A stretch of DNA of 64,000 bases from the NCBI RefSeq assembly GCF_018409545.1, contig NZ_AP024563.1, forward strand, positions 1 to 64,000, written 5' to 3'. Under the pieces are notes generated by a model. That model was given only the letters and a program-made list of their open reading frames with translations, was not told the DNA's origin and searched no databases. Positions 29,110 through 40,289 of the stretch are shown here, piece after piece. The translations under genes and the position numbers were made by a program. The DNA comes from Allochromatium tepidum (GTDB lineage Bacteria > Pseudomonadota > Gammaproteobacteria > Chromatiales > Chromatiaceae). Each line of letters opens with the position of its first letter. Within the stretch, counting starts at the first letter, position 1.

Positions 29110-30813
29110 TTGGACACCATCTTCTTCCTCGTGCTGCGGCGTATGCGCACGCCGTTGCTGACACTGATCGTGGTCTATGCGATCGCCATGGCCGGGCTGG
29201 CGCTCATCCCGGCCCAGGACGCCGACGGACAACCGACGCGCACCAGTCTGTTCCATGCCTTCTATTTCGTCAGCTACATGTCGACGACCATCGGGTTCGG
29301 CGAGCTGCCCAACGCCTTCACCGATGCGCAGCGGATCTGGGTCTCGCTGTCGGTGTTCTTCACCGTGGCGGTGTGGATCTATGCCATCGGCAACCTGATC
29401 GCCCTCCTGCAGGACGCCACGCTCCAGCGCGCCATCGCCGAGCGACGCTTTCGCAATCAGGTGCGCCGGCTCGGCGTGCCCTTCTATCTGGTGTGCGGCT
29501 ATGGTCAGACCGGCGGCGCCCTGGTCGGTGGACTCATGGAGCGGCACATCCAGTCGGTCGTGGTCGACATCGATCCAGATCGCATCAATCTGCTCCAACT
29601 CGACAACCAGCGCGAATACGTGCCCGCGCTCTGTGCCGACGCGCGCAGTCCGCACATCCTGGAGGCCGCCGGACTCAAGCATCCGCTCTGTCGCGGCGTG
29701 GTGGCGCTCACCAACGTCAACGAGGCCAATCTCAAGATCGCCATCGCCGCCAAGCTGCTGCATCCCGAGGTCAAGGTCATCTGTCGCGCCGACTCCCACG
29801 AGATCGAGGCCAACATGGCCTCCTTCGGCACCGATCACATCTACGACCCCTTCGATGCCTTCGCGTCCTATATCGCCTTCTCCATCCAGTCGCCCTGTCA
29901 GACCCTGTTGATCGACTGGCTCTCGGGACGCGGCGGCGACGAACTCAACGAGCCGAACTACCCGCCGCGCCATGGACGCTGGGTCATCTGCGGTTACGGT
30001 CGCTTCGGTAAGGCGATGTACAAGCATCTCAAGGCCCAGGGCTTCGAGCTGTCGATCATCGAGGCCGAGCCGCACAGGACCGGCATCCCCACCGAGGGTG
30101 TGGTGCACGGACGCGGCACCGAGGCCGTCACCCTGGAACAGGCCGAGATCCGTCAGGCCGTCGGGCTGGTGGCGGGAACCGATCAGGATGCCGACAATCT
30201 ATCCATCATCATGACCGCGCTGACGCTCAACCCCGATCTGTACGTGATCGCGCGCGAGAACCACATCCAGAATCAGGAGCTCTTCGACCGGGTCGGCGCG
30301 CAGTCGATCATGAACCCGAGTACCATCATCGCGCACCGTATCCGGATGCGCCTGATCACGCCGCTGCTGTCGGAGCTGTCCCGGCTGGCGCGTCTGCGGT
30401 GCGACGAAGCCTGGGCCAGTCAGCTCATCAGCCGCATCATCGCCCTGGTCGAGGGGCGCAAGCCCTATGTCTGGGAGGTGACGATCGACGGGACTCAGGC
30501 CCCGGCGATCCGCGAGGCCGCGCGGCGGGGACGGACCATCAGGCTCGGAACGCTCCTGCGCGATCCGCTCGAACGCGAACGCACCCTGCCGGTGATTCCG
30601 CTGCTGCTGATCCAGGGGCAGGAGCACCGGCCGCTGCCCGCACTCGACATACAGATCGGTCCGGGCGACCGCTTGCTGTTCTGCGGACGTGAGGAAGCAC
30701 GCCGGCGCATGGACTGGGCGCTGTGCAACCTCCATGCGCTGCGTTATGTCACCGACGGTGAGAGTCCGCGCGAGGGGCCGGCCTGGCGCTGGTTCGCGCG
30801 TGAGCGCCGATGA
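29110..30813 (+). CDS. Potassium channel with two TrkA_N (RCK) domains
   Basis: Inner-membrane ion channel subunit of 567 residues. Two membrane helices flank a pore loop with the filter TTIGFGE (59-65), a GFG rather than the common GYG. Two cytoplasmic NAD-binding TrkA_N domains follow (VCGYGQTGGAL near 125 and ICGYGRFGKAM near 297). A C-terminal TrkA_C-like part ends near residue 535. The start is TTG at 29110, giving MDTIFFLVLRRMRTPL as in relatives; the next ATG at 29143 would remove part of the first helix. The stop overlaps an ATG at 30810 that could open the hemerythrin gene. Confidence 0.88.
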   Translation: MDTIFFLVLRRMRTPLLTLIVVYAIAMAGLALIPAQDADGQPTRTSLFHAFYFVSYMSTTIGFGELPNAFTDAQRIWVSLSVFFTVAVWIYAIGNLIALLQDATLQRAIAERRFRNQVRRLGVPFYLVCGYGQTGGALVGGLMERHIQSVVVDIDPDRINLLQLDNQREYVPALCADARSPHILEAAGLKHPLCRGVVALTNVNEANLKIAIAAKLLHPEVKVICRADSHEIEANMASFGTDHIYDPFDAFASYIAFSIQSPCQTLLIDWLSGRGGDELNEPNYPPRHGRWVICGYGRFGKAMYKHLKAQGFELSIIEAEPHRTGIPTEGVVHGRGTEAVTLEQAEIRQAVGLVAGTDQDADNLSIIMTALTLNPDLYVIARENHIQNQELFDRVGAQSIMNPSTIIAHRIRMRLITPLLSELSRLARLRCDEAWASQLISRIIALVEGRKPYVWEVTIDGTQAPAIREAARRGRTIRLGTLLRDPLERERTLPVIPLLLIQGQEHRPLPALDIQIGPGDRLLFCGREEARRRMDWALCNLHALRYVTDGESPREGPAWRWFARERR

Positions 30814-30842
30814 ACAGATCACTAAAACAAGAGGATGGAGTA

Positions 30843-31394
30843 ATGCACGCAATCATGACACGACTCGGACAGGATCACGCACGACTGCGGCGGGTGCTCG
30901 ACTTGCTCGAAGAATTGCTCGACCGTTTTCACGAGGGCGACGAGCCGGACTACGAGCTCATGGACGAGTTGCTCGAATACATGGACAGCTATGCCGACAT
31001 CGTCCATCACCCGACCGAGGATCTGATCTTCCAGCGTCTGATCGACAAGGGCGTCGAGCCGTCCGAGATCCTCAGCATTCCCATGCGCCAGCACGCGGGC
31101 CTGAGCCGGTTGACCAAGGATTTCCGCCAGTCGCTGCTGGGGATTCTGAGCGAAGAAGTGCTGCTGCGCGAGGACGTCGAGGCCGCCGGTCGCGCCCTGG
31201 TCGGCAACCAGCGCGGTCATCTGATCCAGGAGGAGCGCGAAGCCCTTCCGCTGGCGCTCGAACACCTGACCGAGGCCGACTGGGCCGAGATCGAGGCCGT
31301 CGCTCCGGCGATCGAGGATCCGGTGTTCGGGGCGCCCGATCCGCAGCGCTTCAAGGCGCTCTATCGTCAGCTCGTCGAGCAGGTCCAGCCCTGA
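30843..31394 (+). CDS. Hemerythrin HHE domain protein
   Basis: Predicted diiron, oxygen- or NO-responsive hemerythrin-like protein of 183 residues. The helical bundle carries the metal-ligand pattern QDHARL (His13), VHHPTEDLIF, MRQHAGLS and GHLIQEEREALP. The ATG at 30843 starts the family pattern MHAIMTRLGQDH, with GAGG eight bases upstream. An ATG at 30810 overlapping the channel stop is an alternative that adds 11 residues. It probably belongs to the same operon as the channel. Confidence 0.88.
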   Translation: MHAIMTRLGQDHARLRRVLDLLEELLDRFHEGDEPDYELMDELLEYMDSYADIVHHPTEDLIFQRLIDKGVEPSEILSIPMRQHAGLSRLTKDFRQSLLGILSEEVLLREDVEAAGRALVGNQRGHLIQEEREALPLALEHLTEADWAEIEAVAPAIEDPVFGAPDPQRFKALYRQLVEQVQP

Positions 31395-31398
31395 GTGC

Positions 31399-31608
31399 GT
31401 GAGCCGTGTCTTGACCCGGAGCCGTGACGACCACACGGGCCGCCGGCTGGTACACGCCTCACTGGTGCTTGGAAGCGGAGCCGTGCTCCTGGCCGGTTGG
31501 CCGTGGCTGAGTCTGCTCAGTCCCTGGGGCTATGTTCCGCCTGCGGACCGGCCGCCGATCGAGTCGGGCGTGACCTCGCAGGTGTTCGTCTACGGCACGC
31601 TGCGCTGG
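31399..31608 (+). pseudogene. Gamma-glutamylcyclotransferase-like fragment
   Basis: A GTG-initiated frame encodes a membrane segment (about residues 18-45) and then SQVFVYGTLR, the very start of a gamma-glutamylcyclotransferase (AIG2-like) domain, after which similarity stops. The catalytic glutamate and the rest of the fold are absent. The sequence joins directly to a fragment of an unrelated enzyme at about 31605, so this is a deletion joint. Confidence 0.55.
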
Positions 31609-31676
31609 AGATGGCGGTGATCCGGGCGGCGCTGACCGAGGGATTGCCGTTGCTCGGGATCTGTCGCGGGGCGCAC
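31605..31676 (+). pseudogene. Class I glutamine amidotransferase (peptidase C26) fragment
   Basis: Twenty-four codons read LEMAVIRAALTEGLPLLGIC followed by RGAH. This is the nucleophile-elbow region of gamma-glutamyl-GABA hydrolase-like enzymes (GICRGAQ), including the catalytic cysteine, with nothing before or after it. It lies in a different frame from the cyclotransferase piece it is joined to. The following 130 bases hold only a possible -10 (TATACT at 31751) for the next gene. Confidence 0.55.
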
Positions 31677-31810
31677 TCGTCGCCGGAACCTCGGCGCGCT
31701 GAAGTGACCGACGACGCCGCCGAATGGACTCGAATGGAACGATCAGCGGCTATACTACCTAATCAGGTACAGTGATCGACACACCGCATTCGCGGAGCCT
31801 GGAGGTTTTT

Positions 31811-32209
31811 ATGAACGAAATCGGTTTATCCAGCAACATGCCGTCGACGGGCGCAACCAGGGCCTATACGTCACCGCGCGTCGATTCCGGGTCCGAAGGC
31901 ACGCCGGCCACCCCCAATGTGACCACATCGACGCCGAATAGCGGCTCCAACTCCACGCCACCGACGCAAACGGTCGGTTCCTCCAGAGAAACCATCTCGA
32001 TTTCGCCGGAAGCCTTGCGTCTGCAACAAGCCGGTGCCTCCACGACCGGAACCGTCGAGTCCAGGTCGGACAGCGGCCTGGATTCCGGGCAGGCGATGGC
32101 CATGGCTCAGACGGCTCGGGAGACGATGGCGCAGAATCCCCAGCTCGCTTTTCAGGCACAGACCGGCCGGATCAGTGCGCAGCAGGTCGCTAGCGTCCTC
32201 AGAGTTTGA
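31811..32209 (+). CDS. Small Ser/Thr/Gln-rich hypothetical protein
   Basis: A protein of 132 residues I do not recognise. It is low in hydrophobic residues and rich in Ser, Thr, Pro and Gln in the first two-thirds. A more ordered Ala/Gln-rich C-terminal helix follows (AMAMAQTARETMAQNPQLAF), and the ISISPEALRLQQ segment loosely recalls flagellar secretion or motility proteins. GGAGG lies five bases before the ATG, supporting expression. A TATACT at 31751 may be its -10. Its 3' end overlaps the convergent hemH gene by 11 bases. Confidence 0.7.
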   Translation: MNEIGLSSNMPSTGATRAYTSPRVDSGSEGTPATPNVTTSTPNSGSNSTPPTQTVGSSRETISISPEALRLQQAGASTTGTVESRSDSGLDSGQAMAMAQTARETMAQNPQLAFQAQTGRISAQQVASVLRV

Positions 32210-33302
32210 TGTTCCCGCTCGACTCAAGGGATCGCGCACGCTCGACACGTTTGACCAGCTCATCGGCATCGGCGGCGGAGCGCTCGATCTCGGGCCAGCC
32301 GCTGCAATGCCGCACCACCAGATCGGCGATCAGTGCCATGTGATCGGCATTGTCGTTGAGACAGGGGATGTACTCGTAGGACTGGCCGCCCGCTTCGAGG
32401 AACAGTTCGCGATTCTCGACCGCGATCTCTTCGAGTGTCTCCAGACAGTCGGCCGAGAATCCGGGCGAGAGCACCTGGACCGATTTCACCCCGGACCGGC
32501 CCCAGTCTTCGAGCGTCGCATCCGTATAGGGCTTGAGCCATTCCTGCTTGCCCAGACGCGACTGGAACGACAGCCCCCAACGCTCGGCCGGCAGTTCCAG
32601 CGCCTCGGCGAGCAGCCGTGCGGTCTTGTGACAGTGGCAGAAATAGGGATCGCCCTGATCGAAATAGTCCTTGGGGATGCCGTGGAAGGACAGCAGTAGC
32701 CGTTCGGCCTGACCATGCTCGGCCCAGTGGGCGCGGATGCTCGCGGCCAGCGCGGCGATATAGCCCGGCTCGTCGTGATACTGGTTGACGAAACGCAGCT
32801 CGGGCAGCCAGCGCCAGCGCATCAGTTCGCGCGCCACGGCGTCGAAAACGGTGCCGACGGTGGTGGCCGAATACTGCGGATAGAGCGGCAGGATCAGCAT
32901 CCGCCGCGCATTGGCCTCTCGTAGCTCGGCCAGTCCCGAGGCGATCGACGGCCGGCCATAGCGCATCCCGAGCGCGACCTTGACCGGCCCGCCCAGGCGC
33001 GCGTCGAGCAGAGCCTGGAGCACTGTGGCCTGACGGCGCGAGATCTCCAGCAGCGGCGAGCCTTGAGGCGTCCAGATGGATTCATAGGCATGGGCCGAGC
33101 GCACCGGACGGGTGCGCAGGATGATGCCGTGCAGGAGCAGCATCCAGGGCAGACGCGCCATCTCGACCACGCGCCGGTCGGAGAGGAAATCGGCCAGATA
33201 GCGGCGCACGTCCGGTACGCTCGGGCTGTCCGGCGTGCCGAGATTGACGAGCAGTACCCCAAGCCGTTCCGGGGTGTCGTGACGATAGTCGGGCGTGTTC
33301 AT
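32199..33302 (-). CDS. hemH: Ferrochelatase
   Basis: HemH inserts ferrous iron into protoporphyrin IX in the last step of heme synthesis. The 367-residue product has LLVNLGTP near the N-terminus, the LPLYPQYSATT block, the catalytic-region SFHGIPKDYFDQGDPY and the C-terminal VLSPGFSADCLETLEEI signature. ATGs at 33302, 33311 and 33323 are all possible and none has a strong ribosome binding site; 33302 is chosen because it gives a family-like leader length. It is divergent from dapC across a 220-base region. Confidence 0.94.
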   Translation of the reverse strand: MNTPDYRHDTPERLGVLLVNLGTPDSPSVPDVRRYLADFLSDRRVVEMARLPWMLLLHGIILRTRPVRSAHAYESIWTPQGSPLLEISRRQATVLQALLDARLGGPVKVALGMRYGRPSIASGLAELREANARRMLILPLYPQYSATTVGTVFDAVARELMRWRWLPELRFVNQYHDEPGYIAALAASIRAHWAEHGQAERLLLSFHGIPKDYFDQGDPYFCHCHKTARLLAEALELPAERWGLSFQSRLGKQEWLKPYTDATLEDWGRSGVKSVQVLSPGFSADCLETLEEIAVENRELFLEAGGQSYEYIPCLNDNADHMALIADLVVRHCSGWPEIERSAADADELVKRVERARSLESSGNIKL

Positions 33303-33522
33303 GAAGGTCATCGGACGAGGCATCACTACGGGCAAGGGTGGCGGGACGCGGCGCTCGGGCCGTCGGCCGGTATGGGCGGGAATGGTACCGGAGATCCGCG
33401 ACCGATGCGCCCCCGGTCGCGCCATAGAGCCGTGGGGTGGCTTCGCCTATACTAGCGCGCTTCGTTCAGCGTTCAGGCCCGATCCAGCGGCCGGCGCCTC
33501 CACTCAGGTTTTGACGTCATCG

Positions 33523-34731
33523 ATGAACCCGGATCTCGGCCGACTCCAGTCCTATCCCTTCGAGAAGCTCGCCGTGCTCAAGCAGGGCATGGATCCGCCG
33601 CGCGAGCGCGATGCCATCGGTCTACAGATCGGCGAGCCGAAACATCCGACGCCGAGTCTGATCAGCGAGGCGCTGATCGCGCATCTGCACCGGCTGTCGG
33701 TCTATCCGACCACGCGCGGTCTGCCCGAACTGCGCGGGGCCATCGCCGACTGGCTGGGCGCGCGTTTTCGGCCCGAGGGCGGTGCGACGCTGGCCGTCGA
33801 TCCCGAGCGCCACATCCTGCCGGTCAACGGCACCCGCGAGGCGCTGTTCGCCATCGCCCAGGCGGTCGTCGATCGCACGCACCCCGCGCCTCTGGTGCTG
33901 ATGCCCAATCCCTGTTATCAAATCTACGAGGGCGCGGCGCTGCTGGCCGGCGCCGAGCCGCAGTATCTGGCCTGCCGACCCGAGAACGGCTTCATCCCGG
34001 ATTTCGATTCGGTCGATGCGGCGACCTGGGATCGCTGCCAGTTGCTCTATCTCTGCTCGCCCGGCAATCCGACCGGCGCGGTGCTCGACCGGCCGACCCT
34101 GACCCGACTGATCGAACTGGCCGAACGGCACGATTTCGTCATCGCTTCCGACGAGTGCTATGGCGACATCTATCAGGACGAGGACGCCCCGCCGCCCGGT
34201 CTGCTCCAGGCCGCCGCCGCGCTGGGCAACGACGGCTTCGAGCGCTGTCTGGTGTTCCATAGCCTGTCGAAGCGCTCCAACGCCCCCGGACTGCGCTCGG
34301 GCTTCGTCGCCGGTGACGCCCGACTCATCCGCGACTTCCTCGCCTACCGCACCTATCACGGCTGCGCCATGTCGCTGCCGACCCAGTACGCCAGCCTCGC
34401 CGCCTGGCGCGACGAGGCGCATGTCCGCGAGAATCGGCGTCTCTATCGCGAGAAGTTCGCCGCCGTGAGCGAGATCCTCGGCCCGGTGATGCCGGTCGAG
34501 ACGCCCGCCGGCGGATTCTTCCTCTGGCTGGAGACGCCGATCCCGGACACCGACTTCGCACGCGATCTCTACGCACAGGAGAACGTCACCGTGCTGCCTG
34601 GACGCTTCCTCTCGCGCGAGATCGACGGTTACGACCCAGGCGCCGGCCGGGTGCGCATCGCCCTGGTCGCGCCGCTCGACGAATGCGTCGATGCCGCCAA
34701 GCGCATCCGCGCCTTCGTCGAACGTCTCTGA
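33523..34731 (+). CDS. dapC: Succinyldiaminopimelate aminotransferase
   Basis: PLP-dependent class I/II aminotransferase of 402 residues that would convert N-succinyl-2-amino-6-ketopimelate to N-succinyl-LL-diaminopimelate in lysine and peptidoglycan synthesis. Key parts are [22 protein letters not shown] and the PLP lysine Lys250 in SLSKRSN. The dapD and dapE genes directly downstream support the DapC assignment over other aminotransferases. A TATACT at 33448-33453 may be its promoter -10. A longer upstream frame exists but overlaps the hemH start region and is not family-like. Confidence 0.92.
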   Translation: MNPDLGRLQSYPFEKLAVLKQGMDPPRERDAIGLQIGEPKHPTPSLISEALIAHLHRLSVYPTTRGLPELRGAIADWLGARFRPEGGATLAVDPERHILPVNGTREALFAIAQAVVDRTHPAPLVLMPNPCYQIYEGAALLAGAEPQYLACRPENGFIPDFDSVDAATWDRCQLLYLCSPGNPTGAVLDRPTLTRLIELAERHDFVIASDECYGDIYQDEDAPPPGLLQAAAALGNDGFERCLVFHSLSKRSNAPGLRSGFVAGDARLIRDFLAYRTYHGCAMSLPTQYASLAAWRDEAHVRENRRLYREKFAAVSEILGPVMPVETPAGGFFLWLETPIPDTDFARDLYAQENVTVLPGRFLSREIDGYDPGAGRVRIALVAPLDECVDAAKRIRAFVERL

Positions 34732-34774
34732 ATTCAACCGCTTTCCAACAAGACCCAACAGGTATCAGCCCATC

Positions 34775-37057
<2,283 letters not shown>

Positions 37058-37060
37058 GGT

Positions 37061-37870
37061 TCACCCCTTGAAGATGCGGCTCAGCAGGCCTTTTTTCTCC
37101 GGATACAGGAAACGGTGCGGAACATCGTCACCCAGATAACGCGACACCATGTCGCCGTAGGCCTGACCGGCGTCGCTCTCGCGGTCGAGGATGACCGGGA
37201 TACCGGCGTTGGAGGCATTGAGCACCGCCTTGGACTCGGGCACCACGCCCAGCAGCTTGAGCGAGAGGATCTCCTGGACGTCGTCGACGCTCAGCATCTC
37301 ACCGTTGGCCACGCGCATCGGATCGTAGCGGGTCAGGAGCAGATACTCGCGGATCGGCTCCATGCTCTCCTCGGCACGCTTCGAGCGGCTGGAGAGAATG
37401 CCGAGCATCCGGTCCGAATCACGCACCGAGGAGACCTCGGGGTTGGTGACGACGATGGCGTCATCGGCGAAGTACATGGCCATGTAGGCGCCATGCTCGA
37501 TGCCGGCGGGCGAATCGCAGACGATGAAGTCGTAGTTGTCCCCCAGATCGTTCAGGACGCGCTCCACGCCGTCCTTGGTCAGTGCATCCTTGTCGCGCGT
37601 CTGCGAGGCCGGCAGCACATAGAGACTGTCGCAGCGCTTGTCGCGGATCAGGGCCTGATTGAGGTTGGCCTCGCCGTTGATGACGTTGATGAAGTCATAG
37701 ACGACACGCCGCTCGCACCCCATGATGAGATCCAGGTTGCGCAGACCGACATCGAAGTCGATGACGACGGTGCGCTTGCCGCGCTGAGCCAACCCCATGG
37801 ACAGCGCGGCGGCCGTGGTCGTCTTGCCGACCCCGCCCTTGCCCGAGGTGATCACGATGATTCTTGCCAA
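37061..37870 (-). CDS. minD: Septum site-determining ATPase MinD
   Basis: Membrane-associated ParA/MinD-type ATPase that recruits MinC and is released by MinE. It has 269 residues (E. coli 270), with the deviant Walker A KGGVGKTT (Lys11 and Lys16) and a C-terminal amphipathic membrane-targeting helix (GLLSRIFKG). The start is TTG at 37870, giving MARIIVITSGKGG, with GGAGG eight bases upstream; no ATG fits. It lies between minC and minE. Confidence 0.96.
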   Translation of the reverse strand: MARIIVITSGKGGVGKTTTAAALSMGLAQRGKRTVVIDFDVGLRNLDLIMGCERRVVYDFINVINGEANLNQALIRDKRCDSLYVLPASQTRDKDALTKDGVERVLNDLGDNYDFIVCDSPAGIEHGAYMAMYFADDAIVVTNPEVSSVRDSDRMLGILSSRSKRAEESMEPIREYLLLTRYDPMRVANGEMLSVDDVQEILSLKLLGVVPESKAVLNASNAGIPVILDRESDAGQAYGDMVSRYLGDDVPHRFLYPEKKGLLSRIFKG

Positions 37871-37921
37871 GGTCACACCCTCCTTCGGGGGTTCCGCACC
37901 GTTCCACGGCACGGCGAATGT

Positions 37922-38731
37922 TCAGAGTTTCTCGATACGCAGGATCTTCTGGTCCAGGAAGATCTGGACCGGGACACCCCGCAGTTCATTTGGAATACCT
38001 TCGCTGACACGATAGTGTCCGGCGATCGAAATCAGTTCGGCCTGGAGATCGTGGCAGAAGATGCGCGCCTCCATGTTGCCGCTCATGCCCGCGAGCGCGC
38101 GTCCGCGCAGCGGGCCATAGACGTGGATGTTGCCGTCGGCCATCAGCTCGGCACCCGAACTGACCGGGGCGATGATCGACAGATCCCCGCCGGCGGCATA
38201 GATGCGCTGGCCGGAGCGCACCGGCTTGGTGATCAGCATGAAACCGGATTGTCCCGTGGCACGCGGCTGGGCCGTCTCGGCCGACGCCTGGGGCTTGTCG
38301 GACGTCTTCGCCGGCGCGGCGGCCGGCACGAGTTCAGGCTCGGGGTCCGTCGCCAGCTCGCCCGCCGACTTGGTCCGCTTCACATAGGACTCACGTAGGA
38401 TCGCCAGTTCCAGTGCCTCGGCGGCGGCCATCTGCTCGGCATCCGCACCGCGCACGCCGAAGGGGATCATGCCGTAGCCGCGCAACAGACCGACGAGCCG
38501 GGGTAGCTCGATCGAGCCCTGGTCCCCGGCCAGATCGCTCAGGTCGATCACCACCGGGGTGTTGCGAAAGAAGTCCGGCGCCTTCTCCACCTTGGCCCCC
38601 AGCCGCGACGCCACGGTCTCGATGTCGCTGTCGAGCAGGCGGATGATGGGCAGAGTGAAGCCGGCCGCCTTGAGCTCGAAGGTGCCGGCGCCATCGGAGG
38701 CAGTCGTTGAAGAAGTCGATTTCACGGCCAT
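37922..38731 (-). CDS. minC: Septum site-determining protein MinC
   Basis: Inhibitor of FtsZ polymerisation, 269 residues. The N-terminal domain (about 15-125) is joined by an acidic, Ala/Pro-rich linker (about 135-165) to the C-terminal beta-helix that binds MinD (PVRSGQRIYAAGGDLSIIAP, GNIHVYGPLRGRALAG, RVSEG). The ATG at 38731 is chosen; a longer frame to 38833 lacks family similarity. It heads the minCDE operon. Confidence 0.95.
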   Translation of the reverse strand: MAVKSTSSTTASDGAGTFELKAAGFTLPIIRLLDSDIETVASRLGAKVEKAPDFFRNTPVVIDLSDLAGDQGSIELPRLVGLLRGYGMIPFGVRGADAEQMAAAEALELAILRESYVKRTKSAGELATDPEPELVPAAAPAKTSDKPQASAETAQPRATGQSGFMLITKPVRSGQRIYAAGGDLSIIAPVSSGAELMADGNIHVYGPLRGRALAGMSGNMEARIFCHDLQAELISIAGHYRVSEGIPNELRGVPVQIFLDQKILRIEKL

Positions 38732-38857
38732 GTCGTTGGGATCGAGCGACGAGCGCTGTGGGTCTCCGGCTGGGTTCGACACGCATCCAGTCGTCAGCGC
38801 GGGGGCTGGGCTGGAGCCACTAAGAGTAAGCAAATCGTGCCAGAAGCGAAAGACGGA

Positions 38858-39202
38858 TCAACCCGGCGGCCATTGCATCGGACGTCCGCCGAGGACGTGC
38901 AGATGCAGATGGAAGACGGTCTGTCCGGCCTCCGCGTTGCAGTTGATGACGGTGCGGTAGCCGCGCTCGGCGATGCCGGCCTCGCGCGCGACCTGGGCCG
39001 CGACCAGCAGCAGCTTGCCGAGCAATTCGGCATCCTCCGGGCCGGCGGCGTCGAGCGTCGGGATCGGCTTGCGCGGGATCACCAGCAGGTGCGTCGGCGC
39101 CTGCGGGCTGATGTCGCGGAAGGCCACGACGTCCTCGTCCTTGTAGACGAGATCGGCGGGGATCTCGCCGGAGGCGATCTTACCGAAAATGGTGTCGGAC
39201 AT
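38858..39202 (-). CDS. hinT: HIT-family nucleotide hydrolase (HinT-like)
   Basis: Purine nucleoside phosphoramidase of 114 residues. The family signature HLHLHVLGG, with the catalytic histidine triad, lies near the C-terminus, and the N-terminal IFGKIASGEIPADLVYKDED is typical. It lies 24 bases downstream of recR and may be co-transcribed with it. Confidence 0.94.
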   Translation of the reverse strand: MSDTIFGKIASGEIPADLVYKDEDVVAFRDISPQAPTHLLVIPRKPIPTLDAAGPEDAELLGKLLLVAAQVAREAGIAERGYRTVINCNAEAGQTVFHLHLHVLGGRPMQWPPG

Positions 39203-39226
39203 GGGTTTGCTCCCTCGAACAATCGA

Positions 39227-39823
39227 TCACAGCGCCCGCCGTCCGGAGAAGGCCAGCGCCAGGGTTCCGCCGTCGACGTACTCCAGCTCGCCGCCCAGTG
39301 GCACTCCATGGGCGATGCGGGTCACGCGCACGCCATGACGGGCGGCACGATCGGCGATGAAATGCGCCGTGGCTCCACCCTCGACCGTGGGACTGATGGC
39401 GAGGATGACCTCGGCGATGGACTCGTCGCGCATGCGCGCTTCGAGCACATCGAGTCCGAGTTCGTCCGGGCCGATGCCGTCGAGCGGCGAGAGCCGTCCG
39501 CCGAGCACGAAATAGCGTCCACGATAATCGGTTGCCTGCTCGATGGCCACCACTTCCGACGGCTGTTCGACGATGCACAGCAGCGAATCGTCGCGATTGG
39601 GGTTGGCGCAGAGCGCGCAGACATCGTGCTCGGTCAGGGTCCGGCAGCGCGAACAGCGCCGGATCGCGACCATGGCCTCGGCCATCACACGCGCCAGACG
39701 TGCGCCGCCCTCACGATCGCGTTCCAGCAGATGGAAGGCGATGCGCCGCGCCGACTTGGGACCGACGCCCGGCAGACAGCGCAGGGCCTCGATCAATTGG
39801 TTCAGCAGCGAACGCTCGCCCAC
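39227..39823 (-). CDS. recR: Recombination protein RecR
   Basis: RecR works with RecF/RecO to load RecA at gaps. It has 198 residues with a helix-hairpin-helix ([13 protein letters not shown]), a four-cysteine zinc finger ([16 protein letters not shown]) and a Toprim domain ([19 protein letters not shown]). The start is GTG at 39823, four bases after the ybaB stop. dnaX-ybaB-recR is a conserved order. Confidence 0.97.
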   Translation of the reverse strand: MGERSLLNQLIEALRCLPGVGPKSARRIAFHLLERDREGGARLARVMAEAMVAIRRCSRCRTLTEHDVCALCANPNRDDSLLCIVEQPSEVVAIEQATDYRGRYFVLGGRLSPLDGIGPDELGLDVLEARMRDESIAEVILAISPTVEGGATAHFIADRAARHGVRVTRIAHGVPLGGELEYVDGGTLALAFSGRRAL

Positions 39824-39827
39824 CCGC

Positions 39828-40151
39828 TCAGGACCAGGGCAGCTTCATGCCCGGAGGCAGCGGCATCCCGGCGGTCAGCTCGGTCATGGTCTCCTTGGCC
39901 TTTTCGGCGATGCGCTGGCTGGCGGCGTTGATGGCCGCCGTGATCAGGTCTTCCAGCATCTCCTTGTCGTCGCCCATGAGCGAGGGGTCGATCTCGACGC
40001 GCTTGGCCTGATGCTGGCCGTTCAGCGTCACCTTGACCAGACCGCCGCCGGCCTCGCCGGTGGTTTCTTCCTGCGCCAGACGCGCCTGCGCCTGCTGCAT
40101 GTCTTCCTGCATCTTCTGCGCCTGCTTGAGCAGGCCACCCAGTGCCTTCAT
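39828..40151 (-). CDS. ybaB: YbaB/EbfC nucleoid-associated protein
   Basis: Small DNA-binding protein of 107 residues, a dimer of the YbaB/EbfC fold. The N-terminal helix [20 protein letters not shown] and the central [17 protein letters not shown] are characteristic. AGGTGA lies upstream of the ATG. It lies 138 bases downstream of dnaX and next to recR. Confidence 0.96.
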   Translation of the reverse strand: MKALGGLLKQAQKMQEDMQQAQARLAQEETTGEAGGGLVKVTLNGQHQAKRVEIDPSLMGDDKEMLEDLITAAINAASQRIAEKAKETMTELTAGMPLPPGMKLPWS

Positions 40152-40289
40152 GTGTTCACCTCGAGGGTTGTGACAGCGCGCCCGGCGGCTCCGGGCGCTC
40201 GTATTCGATCGAGCCCGTCGGGGCCAATCATGCCTGAAATGCGCATCGCGGCGATAGCTGATCGCGCTGTGATGTCCAAGCCGTCGGCC

